A stretch of 64,000 nt of DNA from Meghimatium bilineatum (Eukaryota > Mollusca > Gastropoda > Stylommatophora > Philomycidae), in contig CM067299.1 of NCBI GenBank assembly GCA_034231615.1, positions 16,942,555 through 17,006,554 of the forward strand, written 5' to 3'. The notes beneath the pieces are model-generated. The model did no database searches and was not told where the DNA came from. It was given only the letters and a program-made list of their open reading frames with translations. A program made the translations under genes and the position numbers. Position 1 is the stretch's first letter, and every line of letters begins with the position of its first letter. Below, one piece after another: positions 1 through 10,203 of this stretch.

Positions 1-112
1 ACTAATGGTATTATTATAAGCATTTCAAATGAAGTAATAACTAAATGTATTATTATAACCATTTCAAATGAAGTAATGATTAATTGTATCATTAATAAAC
101 ATGTCAAATGAA
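1..112. repeat. Imperfect tandem repeat in the 3'-most intron
   Basis: There are about two and a half copies of a roughly 45-bp unit containing atttcaaatgaagtaat and a tattattat run. The remaining bases to 396 are AT-rich intron in which I see nothing else. Confidence 0.6.
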
Positions 113-396
113 ACTTCTTTTGATGGCTTGTATCATCTTATATCATGTGATAATGTGCTTATATCATGTGCGTTTATTCGACATTGATAACACAATGTTG
201 GTACATAGATTTATTTTATGATTTGCCTTTTGGTTTCCATTGGGAAAGTCTTTCAAGATTGGTTAAGTTCATAATTTACATTGTTGGCCTTTTGAATTCT
301 TGTCCTGATCTCTTGTTATATTGATTTCACAATATTGAACTATCTGACTATACTGAACTATTTTGCTAAATTGAATCTATTTTGCTATATTCTCAC

Positions 397-594
397 CTGT
401 TTAGAAAGTTTCTCCCATGTTTTCTTGAGTCTATACACAGAACTATTTACAAATGCTGCACATATCTGCAGAACACCATTATAGTTGTGCATGACACGAC
501 ATATGTCAGCAATGGCCGCCCACTTTTCTATGCATGCCACTCTGTCTTGCATGTTTGATCTGCACACAATCTCCGAAACAACCAATCGGCTCAC
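397..594 (-). CDS. RASGRF: RASGRF exon 12: CDC25 catalytic core, first half
   Basis: This 198-nt exon (66 codons, phase 0/0) lies between acceptor gactttag and donor gtgaga. It encodes VSRLVVSEIVCRSNMQDRVA, then CIEKWAAIADICRVMHNYNG, then a segment ending VYRLKKTWEKLSKQ. I-E-K-W-x-x-(V/I)-A-D-I-C-R-x-x-H-N-Y-N and Y-R-L-K-K-T-W are hallmark RasGEF helices next to the Ras-binding site. The following catalytic-hairpin exons lie before position 1. Confidence 0.95.
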
Positions 595-980
595 CTAAAG
601 TCAAATAGCCAAGAATTAAAAGAATAAGGTTAGATTAATGCATTTTCCAACAAAGCATTTACATAGTAATTCTTATCCACTATTTTCTGACATTTACCAT
701 GATGCTACATTAAGATAGATTATTTATCTCAGTGCTTACTAATCACTTGGAACCGTCTTAGCACTGTGATGTTTATACTGACTTCCAATTCCTGAGGGTT
801 TGATTTTCAGTTGAGATGAAGTTTATCATCAACAAATGGTTCTTTGGTTGGTTCAGCTATATAAAATCCTGGAAAAAGTGAAAGTAGCTAGCACAATGAT
901 GCCCGTACCACAGCTAACATGATCTATGGGTTTAGAAAACTACAGGCCTACCACCATATTGTTCAACTACAGATGAGAGG
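595..980. other. Intron sequence without recognisable element
   Basis: AT-rich intron between exons 12 and 11. I see no coding frame or repeat in it. Confidence 0.5.
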
Positions 981-984
981 ACAA

Positions 985-1180
985 CTATAGATGTCCGGCT
1001 TTGTGGTAAAGAGTGCATCTGTGATGGCCAAAGTACTGAGTTCGATCCCTGCCACAGGCAATTGTGCATCAGGAAAATTCAGAAAGTATTGGCATACTAC
1101 TGATATTTAAATTGCCTAGAAAATTCACTACAGCCAAAAAATTCTGGGTTGATGGCTACATCCTGAAATGAATACACTAC
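985..1180 (+). repeat. tRNA-derived SINE-like element
   Basis: The copy begins with a Pol III A-box-like ttgtggtaaagagtgc and has a B-box-like gagttcgatccctgcc. It continues into a tail containing aattgcctagaaaattcac and ctgggttgatggctacatcc. Related copies occur at 1195-1375, 27045-27230 and, in reverse, 18515-18640. The internal promoter layout is what tRNA-derived SINEs show; the parent tRNA cannot be identified. Confidence 0.6.
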
Positions 1181-1194
1181 TAATTTATTTTGTT

Positions 1195-1375
1195 CAACAG
1201 ATGAGAGAAATAGAACAAGTTTTTACAGACAAGGCACCAGGTTCAGCTTTCTCGAACAGACAATTATGCATCTGAACCATTAAGAAAACAATGGTAATCT
1301 ATTCAATGTAAAATATTGTCTAGAAAATCAGTAAAATGAAAAATTTCTGGGTTTATTACAAATTACCATACACCT
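1195..1375 (+). repeat. Second, degenerate SINE-like copy
   Basis: It shares gacaattatgcatctgaacca, the (ca)atggtaat stretch, tgtctagaaaatca and a ttctgggt tail with the copy just upstream. The B-box region is eroded, giving a tandem pair of related SINE-like copies. Confidence 0.45.
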
Positions 1376-1614
1376 CATCTACATGAAATGAACTTAATTT
1401 ACTACTATATATTATTACAAATCACTTGAGCATTGATTTCTCTTGATGTTAATCTTTCCTCCAGGCATTCTTCCAACAGAGAACTGTACCTTATTGTATT
1501 TAAATATGTTTCAATATTTTCCTTTTCCCAATAATTTTACATTGCTGATCGGGTCCAAAAAAGTAGAATTAAATGGTTACATTGTGACCTGTCATAAGAG
1601 ATCACTAACAAAAC

Positions 1615-1745
1615 TTGGGGATGGAGATGACTAGCTCTCTGTATCTGTAGGTCAAAGTGACCCAAAAATCACACAAGGTCAGATGTGTCCAGTCAAAAGT
1701 TGCAAATATAACATCCAAGCTGTGAGCAATGATGTGAGATTGATG
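1615..1745 (-). repeat. Copy of dispersed repeat family A (reverse orientation)
   Basis: Contains ctgtaggtcaaagtgaccc, a cagatgtgtc segment and a truncated remainder. The reverse complement matches the copies at 41285-41530 and 45985-46200. Its type is unknown. Confidence 0.45.
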
Positions 1746-2175
1746 TTCTTCCTCTATTTTCAGAAGAGTGAATCATGGTCGCTCTCAAGAATGCAAGAGA
1801 TTGATGTTCTTCTTCTGAATTAAGTTCTCAAACTGCTGCATATTAGCAAGATGTAGTCTGCATAATTAAATTGTTGTTCCTCCATCACAAGTGATGATGA
1901 CCATTTGTTTCATCCACTTTTGAAAATTCAATTAGAGTTATGTCCTTGATGTAAAATTGACTTGCATAATTAAATACACTGTTATGGTCTATCATTGGTG
2001 TAAAGATTGGAACAGTTCATCAAGAACAACATAACAGATATACAAAGATACTGATAAACCAGCATCGAACTGAAACTATCAGTTGATACACTCTAATGGA
2101 TTTGCAGAGGAACTGATAAAAGTACCCATGGACTTGGTGTCTAGTGATTGTATCCTGCAGCGATAACTCATAAGG
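1746..2175 (+). mobile_element. RNase H-LINE 3' fragment interrupted by a repeat
   Basis: The pieces gaatcatggtcgctctcaag (from about 1750) and gtaaagattggaacag (from about 2000) also lie next to each other, uninterrupted, at 30365-30425. Between them is about 190 bp of another dispersed repeat that includes tcacaagtgatgatgacca. It looks like a decayed LINE tail with a later insertion. Confidence 0.5.
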
Positions 2176-2275
2176 AATATAAAAATGGTCTGAAGTAACA
2201 AGAATTCATTGAATTCTTCTTTTGAAAGACAGGAACAAAATCAGAAAACAATGATGTTACTACTTAAAGCATTAC

Positions 2276-2360
2276 CTCATTAAAACGTTTACTGACTAGA
2301 AGAACATGTTGAGCTTTATGGCATTTGTCTGGTTTCATCCAAGCTTGACATAGTAGTTCT
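2276..2360 (-). CDS. RASGRF: RASGRF exon 11: CDC25 domain, second segment
   Basis: This 85-nt exon runs from acceptor ttcaacag to donor gtaatg. It encodes ELLCQAWMKPDKCHKAQHVL followed by LVSKRFNE, and ends in phase 0. It corresponds to the EEFLGQGWMKLDK...FN segment of the RasGEF domain. Cys replaces the usual Gly before Gln-x-Trp-Met-Lys. It was found by asking which sequence should join exon 10 to exon 12; the phases and the conserved QAWMK core both fit. Confidence 0.9.
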
Positions 2361-2479
2361 CTGTTGAATGGATATAAAAGGAAATAATATAACATTCAAC
2401 TTTAATCTAAATGCTGATAGTAACACCCTGACTTTTCATGAATATTGTGAGGCGCGGCTATGGATGTTTGGCATGGAGG

Positions 2480-2800
2480 GTGGCTATCCCTCCCTATCTG
2501 TAGGTCAAGGTGACCCAACAGTATGTCAGATGTCTCAGGTCACAAGGTACAGATAATGCAGTAAAGCTGTGAATATTTACCTAACACACTCCCATCTCTG
2601 AACTACATTCTGCTAAACAGCATTTCACTTATATTCTACACATAATTCCGTCAAAATTGTATATGTTGGGTCATGGGTGTAAATAAAGCAGTGACACAAC
2701 ATGTTTCCGTTCTCTGATCTACATTCTGCTGGAAATCTAGTACGACCATTGTCCTGCTACAAGAGAGATAAGTTTGAGAACGAATGAAAAGAAAGAAAGG
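2480..2800 (+). repeat. Two adjacent dispersed repeats of family A
   Basis: The first part (2480-2640) carries ctgtaggtcaaggtgaccc. The second (2645-2795) carries the motifs gtgacacaac, attctgctggaaatctag and cctgctacaagagagat, seen again at 4975-5105, 32165-32310 and 62570-62735. Confidence 0.55.
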
Positions 2801-3064
2801 ACACATAATCACAAATGATGGTGGATGTGAAACAGATGTATTGAGAGATAACAATGCTTAGACACTTTACGACAATGAATCACTACCAGCCATCTATAAG
2901 ACTGTATAATACAATGTACTTCGGTTATAGATTCAAGGGGAAAATCAAGAAAATGCTGGATATACAATATCAAAATACAAATACACTGAATAGACATGAA
3001 CTCAGTCCAACTATTGCAACTTATTCGGCATTGGAGGCCACATTCAAGTTCCCACTTCTGTTGT

Positions 3065-3140
3065 TTGTCCAACACAAATGATGATGACCATTTGTTACAC
3101 CAATCATATTAAATTTAGTTAGAGGTATGACCTTATCTAT
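3065..3140 (+). repeat. Dispersed repeat with central near-palindrome
   Basis: Carries acaaatgatgatgaccattt and a following gttacacc segment. Related copies lie at 1885-1960 and, reversed, at 41215-41265 and 62035-62115. The core atcacaagtgatgat is nearly self-complementary. Confidence 0.45.
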
Positions 3141-3269
3141 GACTCTGTAGGTGGCTGATAAGCCATATGGTGGCCCTAAAGGTCCATAGACAGAATGACC
3201 ATAGGATGATCACTTTTGATGATGTTTACCTTTTTAGCTAGTCCTTGTTGATGAGCAAGTGTATTTCTC

Positions 3270-3455
3270 AAATTTTTTTTATTACAGAGTACCATGTAGC
3301 TCTGCTTCTTCTCTTGTTTCATGGTCTATGTCAAAAGCTTTCAGTGAGATCTATGAGTCCTTGTATTGCGTCTTTTGTCCACCTTGAGAGCTCATGCCCT
3401 TCTTCATCTCACCATAGAGAAGTATTTTTCTTAGTGTCTAGAATACATAATATAT
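3270..3455 (-). mobile_element. LINE C-terminal fragment
   Basis: On the minus strand the segment YGEMKKGMSSQGGQKTQYKD and then LKAFDID is visible. This matches the C-terminal tail of the plus-strand LINE at 39260-40640. It is short, truncated and non-functional. Confidence 0.55.
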
Positions 3456-3649
3456 GACAAGTACTTCATCCCACATTTATGCTTACCAACAGATATGTAA
3501 ATCAAGTACATCCACCTGGGGTTAAGCAATCAACAATTATACTGTTGTCTTGATCTTTTCATAAAACTAGTCTTTCTATTTACTATTGACTTCTACTAAA
3601 AATATTGCTTAAAAAGCCTAAGGCAAGGGGAAAATTGAAAAAAATCTGT

Positions 3650-3835
3650 GACAACTATTACAAAACTATATTTTCATAGTGGCCACATATGGTTGTGAGA
3701 CTTGAGCAATGAGTATACACAATTCACAGCGCAGAAGAAAATATAAGCTTTTGAAAATTAGTGCTATGGGAAAGTCCTAAGAATATATCATGAGAGAGAG
3801 AGTCCAAAACAAACATCCACAATGAGTTTACTGAA
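3650..3835 (+). mobile_element. LINE reverse transcriptase thumb fragment
   Basis: A plus-strand frame contains a decayed Y-G-C-E-T motif followed by an in-frame stop and Arg/Lys-rich sequence, typical of the region after the RT domain in LINE ORF2. The fragment is heavily degraded. Confidence 0.4.
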
Positions 3836-4059
3836 CATAAAGTATAATGAGATGTACTGAAAGATTTTACTGAACATAAAAGCAGATTGGCTCCTCAAAA
3901 CCATAAAAAATAAACTAACATATTTCTGACATTTAAAATGACACTTTCTTTATCTTTCTGTTTTAGCCATGTGTGTCGTGAAGTGTCATGAGAAGCCAAA
4001 GATTATATTCTTAGCCAGATGAGAGGCTTCAGTGGAATTTAGATTGTGTCTCTTTAAAA

Positions 4060-4610
4060 TATCTTTGATGTTGTCAATCCACCTGCATCTTAGTCGCCCT
4101 TTCACTCTTTATCCAGGCATTCTTCTGTTGTATGCTGCTGCTGAGAGTTTCCCTGGGTTCATTCTTTTTAGATGGCACAATCACATTACCTTTTGTCTCT
4201 CTATGTAGTTTATGCACGGAAAATAAAGTACCCACCATTTTTCTTACATTGTCATTGGAGATTTTATCTCTATGTATGATTCCTACTGTTTTTCTGAAGC
4301 ATTTCAGCTCGCATACTGTGATCTTTCTCTCAAGTTCTATTGTCAAAGTCCAAGTCTTGCATTGGTAACTGGGTTGGAATCAAGATAGAGTTGATCAACG
4401 TTTATTTGATTGCCATATCTATATGTTTGTGTGTAACGTCAGTTGGTAAAGGACCACATTTGCTTTATGGCATGTATGTCCATTTCTCGATCAAATTTTC
4501 CTTCTTCATTAAATATACTTCCTAGGTATCTAAACTCTTGCACTTGTTTTAGTGTTATCTTCCAATTATATGTTTAGCATTTCTGTTGTCCTACTAACTC
4601 GCATTGTTGC
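4060..4610 (-). mobile_element. LINE C-terminal fragment
   Basis: On the minus strand, TIELERKITVCELKCFRKTV and then NDNVRKMVGTL resembles the conserved LINE segment after the RT (E-L-K-C-F-R-K; N-E-x-V-R). The upstream part continues with a cysteine/tryptophan-type QCKTWTL motif near 4345-4370. Several stops are present. Confidence 0.6.
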
Positions 4611-4779
4611 CATTTTTTTGTTTATTTTCATATTGTATTCTCTGCCAGATTTTTCTAAAAATAATTAAAATGCAATAAAGTGATAAAAAAAAATTGTTTA
4701 ATGATTAAAATGACACACTGTTAAAAATTAGTAATCATGGCGTGAAAGGTTCCAGAAAAGATATTGAAGGAAACAGGAT

Positions 4780-4900
4780 ATCGTAGACCGTTTAAAAATG
4801 GTACTGGAAAGAAGCCGGACAGCTTGCACAAAACCAAGAGGCATACAGAGTAGCAGTGAGATCAACATTCTGTAAAAGACATATTGCATAGAAAATTGCT
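4780..4900 (+). mobile_element. LINE ORF2 extreme C-terminus
   Basis: Plus-strand WKEAGQLAQNQEAYRVAVRS matches the R-W-x-x-A-x-x-x-A-x-x-R ending of a LINE ORF2. A near-identical ending recurs at 5195-5290, so two fragments of one family lie about 400 bp apart. Confidence 0.5.
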
Positions 4901-4974
4901 ATTTTTTTATTTTTTTCAAAAAATAAAATTGCAATGTTAGATCTTTTTTAAATAACTAAAATCTGCTGAAAATG

Positions 4975-5105
4975 GATGTGTTGGGCCATTGGCACAATTA
5001 AATGGTGACACAACGCATTTCCAGTCTATGGATTACATTCTGCTGGAAATCTAGTTGGACAATGATCCTGCTACAAGAGAGATCCAGCGGGAGTTTGAGA
5101 AACAA
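4975..5105 (+). repeat. Dispersed repeat family A, long form
   Basis: Contains gtgacacaacgcatttcca, attctgctggaaatctagtt and cctgctacaagagagatcca. It is one of at least five copies in the window. Confidence 0.6.
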
Positions 5106-5194
5106 TGGAACCAGCAAGCTATATGAACAATCTGTATTTATATTTTTCTAGATCTGCTATTACAGCCTATCACAGAATATATTATAGGTCGTTG

Positions 5195-5290
5195 ATTCAT
5201 GCTAGAAGAAGCTGGACAGCATGCACAGAACCGAAAGGATTACAGAGTGGCAGTGAGGACATGTTCTGTAAAGGACACATCACATAGAGA
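5195..5290 (+). mobile_element. LINE ORF2 extreme C-terminus, second copy
   Basis: It repeats the 4780-4900 ending (agctggacagcatgcacagaa, then agagtggcagtgag) and ends at a run of gatagagag repeats. Confidence 0.5.
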
Positions 5291-5355
5291 GAGATCACAT
5301 AGATAGAGAGAGAGAGATCACATAGATAGAGAGAGATAGAGAGAGAGAAAGAGAT
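5286..5355 (+). repeat. (AGATAGAG)-type microsatellite
   Basis: Simple purine-rich repeat of agaga/gatagagag units following the LINE end. Confidence 0.85.
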
Positions 5356-5365
5356 CTGCTATGTG

Positions 5366-5995
5366 AGACAGAGCTGTGTTTTACAGTTGGTTCAATGCAG
5401 AGGGGTGTGTGCAGAGGAAGATAGTGGTTTTGTCTATACAACCACTAGTATTATGATGATGGAGGTGATGGCAATGATATGCTTGGAGTCTGAGGATGCT
5501 ACTGGTGTCAGTTTTCTTTCTGATTCTATGAGTATGCTTCAAAAGATTCAATCGGCCTATCTATGCAGTCAGCGGCTGGAGTCTATTAAATCTGTACTGA
5601 AGAGTCACTTTTGTTTTTGTAACTCGACACATTTGAGGAATTAGAAATATTAGAAAGAGCAGACAGACTTGCCAGTATGGCCAGTGACTAGTGGTAGTTT
5701 AATGGACCGTTCTGATAATTTGAATTGAATTAAGGAATTAAACTATTTGGAAGATAGAGAGTGTATTTCTTCTTCTGTGTCTATGGCTAGAATACAGGAC
5801 CTAGGAGTTGAGTGTGGTGTTACAAGAAATGAATGGCATATAAGAATCAAAAGAAGAGTTATCAACCAGCACAGAACTGGAACAGTCAGTTACCACATGC
5901 TGAAGTACATACTGACTATGAGATCAAAGCACCCATGGACCTTGGAGAGACATGATGATGATCTGACGAATAACTAACTACTAACGGTTCAATTA
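5366..5995 (+). mobile_element. Non-LTR retrotransposon 3' part with RNase H domain
   Basis: Decayed plus-strand frames contain RGVCAEEDSGFVY, TTSIMMMEVMAM and VSFLSDSMSMLQKIQSAYL, which correspond to the D, E and D catalytic regions of a LINE RNase H. A later piece (RIQDLGVECGVTRNEW) leads to a terminal DDDLT motif and an actaacta-rich tail. The same 3' end occurs at 51060-51135 and, reversed, at 20580-20620. The ORF is broken in several places. Confidence 0.72.
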
Positions 5996-6123
5996 ATCAA
6001 TTTCTAAAACACATTTGACAAGTTATCAAGAGATTTTGATCATAAAGCCACAGTGTCATGCTGCTAGTAATTACTCAAATTGTTGCAGATTATCAATGAG
6101 ACATATAAGTGACATATACTCAC

Positions 6124-6221
6124 TCGCTCCTTATTGCAATAAAAATCTGATGATCGAGGTAAGTCAGCTGTTCTGCAATATCCAGTGCAAATAAGGTGTC
6201 CAAGTTATCTTTCGATGGTGA
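6124..6221 (-). CDS. RASGRF: RASGRF exon 10: first CDC25 (RasGEF) helix
   Basis: This 98-nt exon lies between acceptor ttttgcag and donor gtgagt and encodes SPSKDNLDTLFALDIAEQLT followed by YLDHQIFIAIRSE. The A-L-(D/E)-I-A-E-Q-L-T-x-L-D-H-x-x-F motif marks the start of the RasGEF catalytic domain in RASGRF. It ends two bases into a Glu codon completed by exon 11. Confidence 0.93.
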
Positions 6222-6329
6222 CTGCAAAAATATAAATTTGTCTACATGTAATAATGCATTTCTGAATGCAGTGTAGATAGATTCTTAAAAATACCCCAAA
6301 TTGATAACACAGATGGGACTTTAAAATGC

Positions 6330-6786
6330 AACTTTCTTGTTAGGAACTGCTTGATCATTATACACGGAGCATTCCCATGAATGCTCTGCTCTTGCCATTC
6401 CATCAGCTATCTGAAAGTATCCAATGGTTGTGGATTCTTCTTCTTCAAGTGAGGACACACTTTCTCCCCTGGTGACTCACATTTCTATTATTCTCTGAAC
6501 ATGTACTTTGTTCACCATCCTCTTAATTATTTTGTAGCGTATCCATAACTCCTTTAAATAATTTAGCCTGATCACTTTTTTCTCATCACTTCGCCATCAG
6601 CTATAGCTATACCCACCAATGTGTCAGCTCTTTCATTACTCCTGACTCCCTCACATGATCAGGACAGTAGATCCATGTTATGTTCTTGGCATTGTTGAGA
6701 AGAGGTCCCACTATTTTCTTATCATGTATTTTCCTATCTCGCACAATATATTCTGGGAGTCTGATATAATTACTGTAGGTAAAACC
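6330..6786 (-). mobile_element. RNase H-LINE 3' fragment
   Basis: The minus strand shows TVIISDSQNILCEIGKY (the catalytic-Asp strand of RNase H). It continues to a decayed terminal segment with IIEMGVTRGESVSS and AEHSWECSVYND, the zinc-knuckle-like end of this LINE family. Its upstream edge abuts the large minisatellite exactly at 6786/6787. Confidence 0.65.
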
Positions 6787-9150
6787 TTCAACAGGTCTTC
6801 ATCATTACTTATATCTCCACCCCTCCCTTGCTCACCTCCCTTCAACAGGTCTTCATCATTACTTATATCTCCACCCCTCCCTTGCTCACCTCCCTTCAAC
6901 AGGTCTTCATCATTACTTATATCTCCACCCGTCCCTTGCTCACCTCCCTTCAACAGGTCTTCATCATTACTTATATCTCCACCCCTCCCCTGCTCACCTC
7001 CCTTAAACAGGTCTTCATCATTACTTATATCTCCACCCCTCCCTTGTTCACCTCCCTTAAACAGGTCTTCATCATTACTTATATCTCCATCCCTCCCTTA
7101 AACATGTCTTCATCATTACTTATATCTCCACCCCTCCCTTGTTCACCTCCCTTAAACAGGTCTTCATCATTACTTATATCTCCACCCCTCCCTTAAACAT
7201 GTCTTCATCATTACTTATATCTCCACCCCTCCCTTGTTCACCTCCCTTAAACAGGTCTTCATCATTACTTACTTCTCCACCCCTCCCTTGCTCACCTCCC
7301 TTCAACAGGTCTTCATCATTACTTATATCTCCACCCCTCCATTGTTCACCTCCCTTCAACAGGTCTTCATCATTACTTATATCTCCACCCATCCCTTGCT
7401 CACCTCCTTTCAACAGGTCTTCATCATTACTTATATCTCCACCCGTCCCTTGCTCACCTCCCTTCAACAGGTCTTCATCATTACTTATTTCTCCACCCCT
7501 CCCTTGCTCACCTCCCTTAAACAGGTCTTCATCATTATTTCTCCACCCCTCCCATGCTCACCTCCCTTCAACAGGTCTTCATCATTACTTATATCTCCAC
7601 CCCTCCATTGCTCACCTCCCTTCAACAGGTCTTCATCATTACTTATATCTCCACCCCTCCCTTGCTCACCTCCCTTCAACAGGTCTTCATCATTACTTAT
7701 ATCTCCACCCGTCCCTTGCTCACCTCCCTTCAACAGGTCTTCATCATTACTTATATCTCCACCCATCCCTTGCTCACCTCCTTTCAACAGGTCTTCATCA
7801 TTACTTATTTCTCCACCCGTCCCTTGCTCACCTCCCTTCAACAGGTCTTCATCATTACTTATATCTCCACCCCTCCCTTGCTCACCTCCCTTAAACAGGT
7901 CTTCATCATTACTTATATCTCCACCCCTCCCTTGCTCACCTCCCTTCAACAGGTCTTCATCATTACTTATATCTCCACCCGTCCCTTGCTCACCTCCCTT
8001 CAACAGGTCTTCATCATTACTTATATCTCCACCCATCCCTTGCTCACCTCCTTTCAACAGGTCTTCATCATTACTTATTTCTCCACCCGTCCCTTGCTCA
8101 CCTCCCTTCAACAGGTCTTCATCATTACTTATATCTCCACCCCTCCCTTGCTCACCTCCCTTAAACAGGTCTTCATCATTACTTATATCTCCACCCCTCC
8201 CTTGTTCACCTCCCTTAAACAGGTCTTCATCATTACTTATATCTCCACCCCTCCCTTGCTCACCTCCCTTCAACAGGTCTTCATCATTACTTATATCTCC
8301 ACCCCTCCATTGCTCACCTCCCTTCAACAGGTCTTCATCATTACTTATATCTCCACCCCTCCCTTGCTCACCTCCCTTCACTAGGTCTTCATCATTACTT
8401 ATATCTCCACCCGTCCCTTGCTCACCTCCCTTCAACAGGTCTTCATCATTACTTATATCTCCACCCATCCCTTGCTCACCTCCTTTCAACAGGTCTTCAT
8501 CATTACTTATTTCTCCACCCGTCCCTTGCTCACCTCCCTTCAACAGGTCTTCATCATTACTTATATCTCCACCCCTCCCTTGCTCACCTCCCTCAAACAG
8601 GTCTTCATCATTACTTATATCTCCACCCCTCCCTTGTTCACCTCCCTTAAACAGGTCTTCATCATTACTTATATCTCCACCCCTCCCTTGCTCACCTCCC
8701 TTCAACAGGTCTTCATCATTACTTATATCTCCACCCGTCCCTTGCTCACCTCCCTTCAACAGGTCTTCATCATTACTTATATCTCCACCCATCCCTTGCT
8801 CACCTCCTTTCAACAGGTCTTCATCATTACTTATTTCTCCACCCGTCCCTTGCTCACCTCCCTTCAACAGGTCTTCATCATTACTTATATCTCCACCCCT
8901 CCCTTGCTCACCTCCCTTAAACAGGTCTTCATCATTACTTATTTCTCCACCCCTCCCTTGCTCACCTCCCTTCAACAGGTCTTCATCATTGCTTATATCT
9001 CCACCCGTCCCTTGCTCACCTCCCTTCAACAGGTCTTCATCATTACTTATTTCTCCACCCCTCCCTTGCTCACCTCCCTTCAACAGGTCTTCATCATTAC
9101 TTATATCTCCACCCCTCCCTTGCTCACCTCCCTTCAACAGGTCTTCATCA
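6787..9150. repeat. 54-bp minisatellite, about 44 units, with higher-order structure
   Basis: The unit begins aacaggtcttcatcattact and continues to ctcacctcccttc; its period is 54 bp. Units differ at a few diagnostic positions (ccctcc, ccgtcc or ccatcc; tatatc or tatttc; cttcaa, ctttcaa or cttaaa). The order G-A-G-C-C recurs, with the A-type unit at 7387, 7761, 8031, 8463 and 8787, spaced 7 (minus 4 bp), 5, 8 and 6 units apart. Two units lack 13 bp (near 7095 and 7190) and one lacks 4 bp (near 7530). Because 54 is divisible by 3 and the unit lacks stops in several frames, long open frames appear on both strands: an 18-residue Ser/Pro repeat on plus and a Gly/Asp/Glu repeat on minus. I read these as by-products. 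It lies in the intron between RASGRF exons 9 and 10. Confidence 0.95.
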
Positions 9151-10203
9151 AGTTATTACATATTTTTAATGTTCAAAATATTTTGTTTTTCAATTTCTGT
9201 TGCCTGAACTAATACATTTTTATACTAAGTGTTGCTAGAGCTTCTTTCTCTTTCTCTCTTTCTATGTTGTCCTTCATCAACCTCTCATAGGCATCAATTG
9301 TTATTTAGCTTTTTACTAATAAAATGTAATAATAAAAGATAAATGTCTATGCATAATACTTGATGTAGCAAGTAAACTTGGAATAAGAAATGATGATAGG
9401 AAGAGTATGGGCACCACAGCAGTTTAGATTTCATTTGGATATCATCTAATGAGACAACCTATAAGTAGTCCACCTAAAAATACAATGACACTGAGATATA
9501 GCAAAAGATAATGACTGAAGGCTTCAACAGGAATCCAACAGGAAAAACGTGGAAAAAAGGTAATTAAACTTCGCTAACGATTGGTAAGTGGATGATTATG
9601 CAGCTTTGCTAGATGCTTATGCTGTGTTCTTGATAAAGGCCCTATGGTTGATACCTATGTGTCATTTTGTGTGTTACCAGTGATTAGGAAAACTTCATTA
9701 TATTTTGTGGGGTAATAGAGAAAAGATGTACTATTTCAAACATGAGAGGGAGACTTAACATCTTCATCTGTGATGTCTTCATAACATCATAAACATGACA
9801 TAGCAAAACAAAGTCACAAATACTGAAGTGTTATATTCTGTTCAGTTTCCATCTTCCAAAGAAAATACTTTATAGATAAACATAGACTTTGATGACGGTG
9901 TCACAAAGTAAAATTCAATGGCTGTGTCAATGTGTCAATATCAAAAGTCTGTGTTATTGAAAAACAAGTATCATTTAGGTGAACTTTCTGAATTTCTGAA
10001 AGGAAACAGGTCCATGATAGAGCACTTCTGAAGTACATGTGTGCATGCATGCGCATACACACACACACAGAGAGGGAGAGAGAGATATGTACGTCAATGA
10101 AAGAATCCTCCTCTATTGACACTACAAATAGGGAAGCATTGGCTGGTGACTCCACTGCTAGAAACAAATTCTATGCACTTGTGCAGAGTATTTTAGGAAT
10201 ACT
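9151..10203. other. Intron, mostly featureless
   Basis: The segment at about 9505-9600 (aatccaacaggaaaaacgtgg) is similar to 23240-23310, suggesting a shared dispersed repeat. A CA/GA microsatellite lies at 10058-10086. I see nothing coding. Confidence 0.45.

Noticed and set aside
985-1060. A functional tRNA gene
   Set aside because: A and B box-like motifs are present, but no cloverleaf can be formed and the sequence continues into a dispersed repeat tail.
6787-9150. CRISPR-like array
   Set aside because: Units are directly tandem without unique spacers, and the genome is eukaryotic.
7234-9207. 657-codon plus-strand and 550-codon minus-strand open frames
   Set aside because: Both are produced by a 54-bp tandem repeat lacking stop codons. 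RASGRF exons 9 and 10 join directly in the family, leaving no room for a repeat exon.
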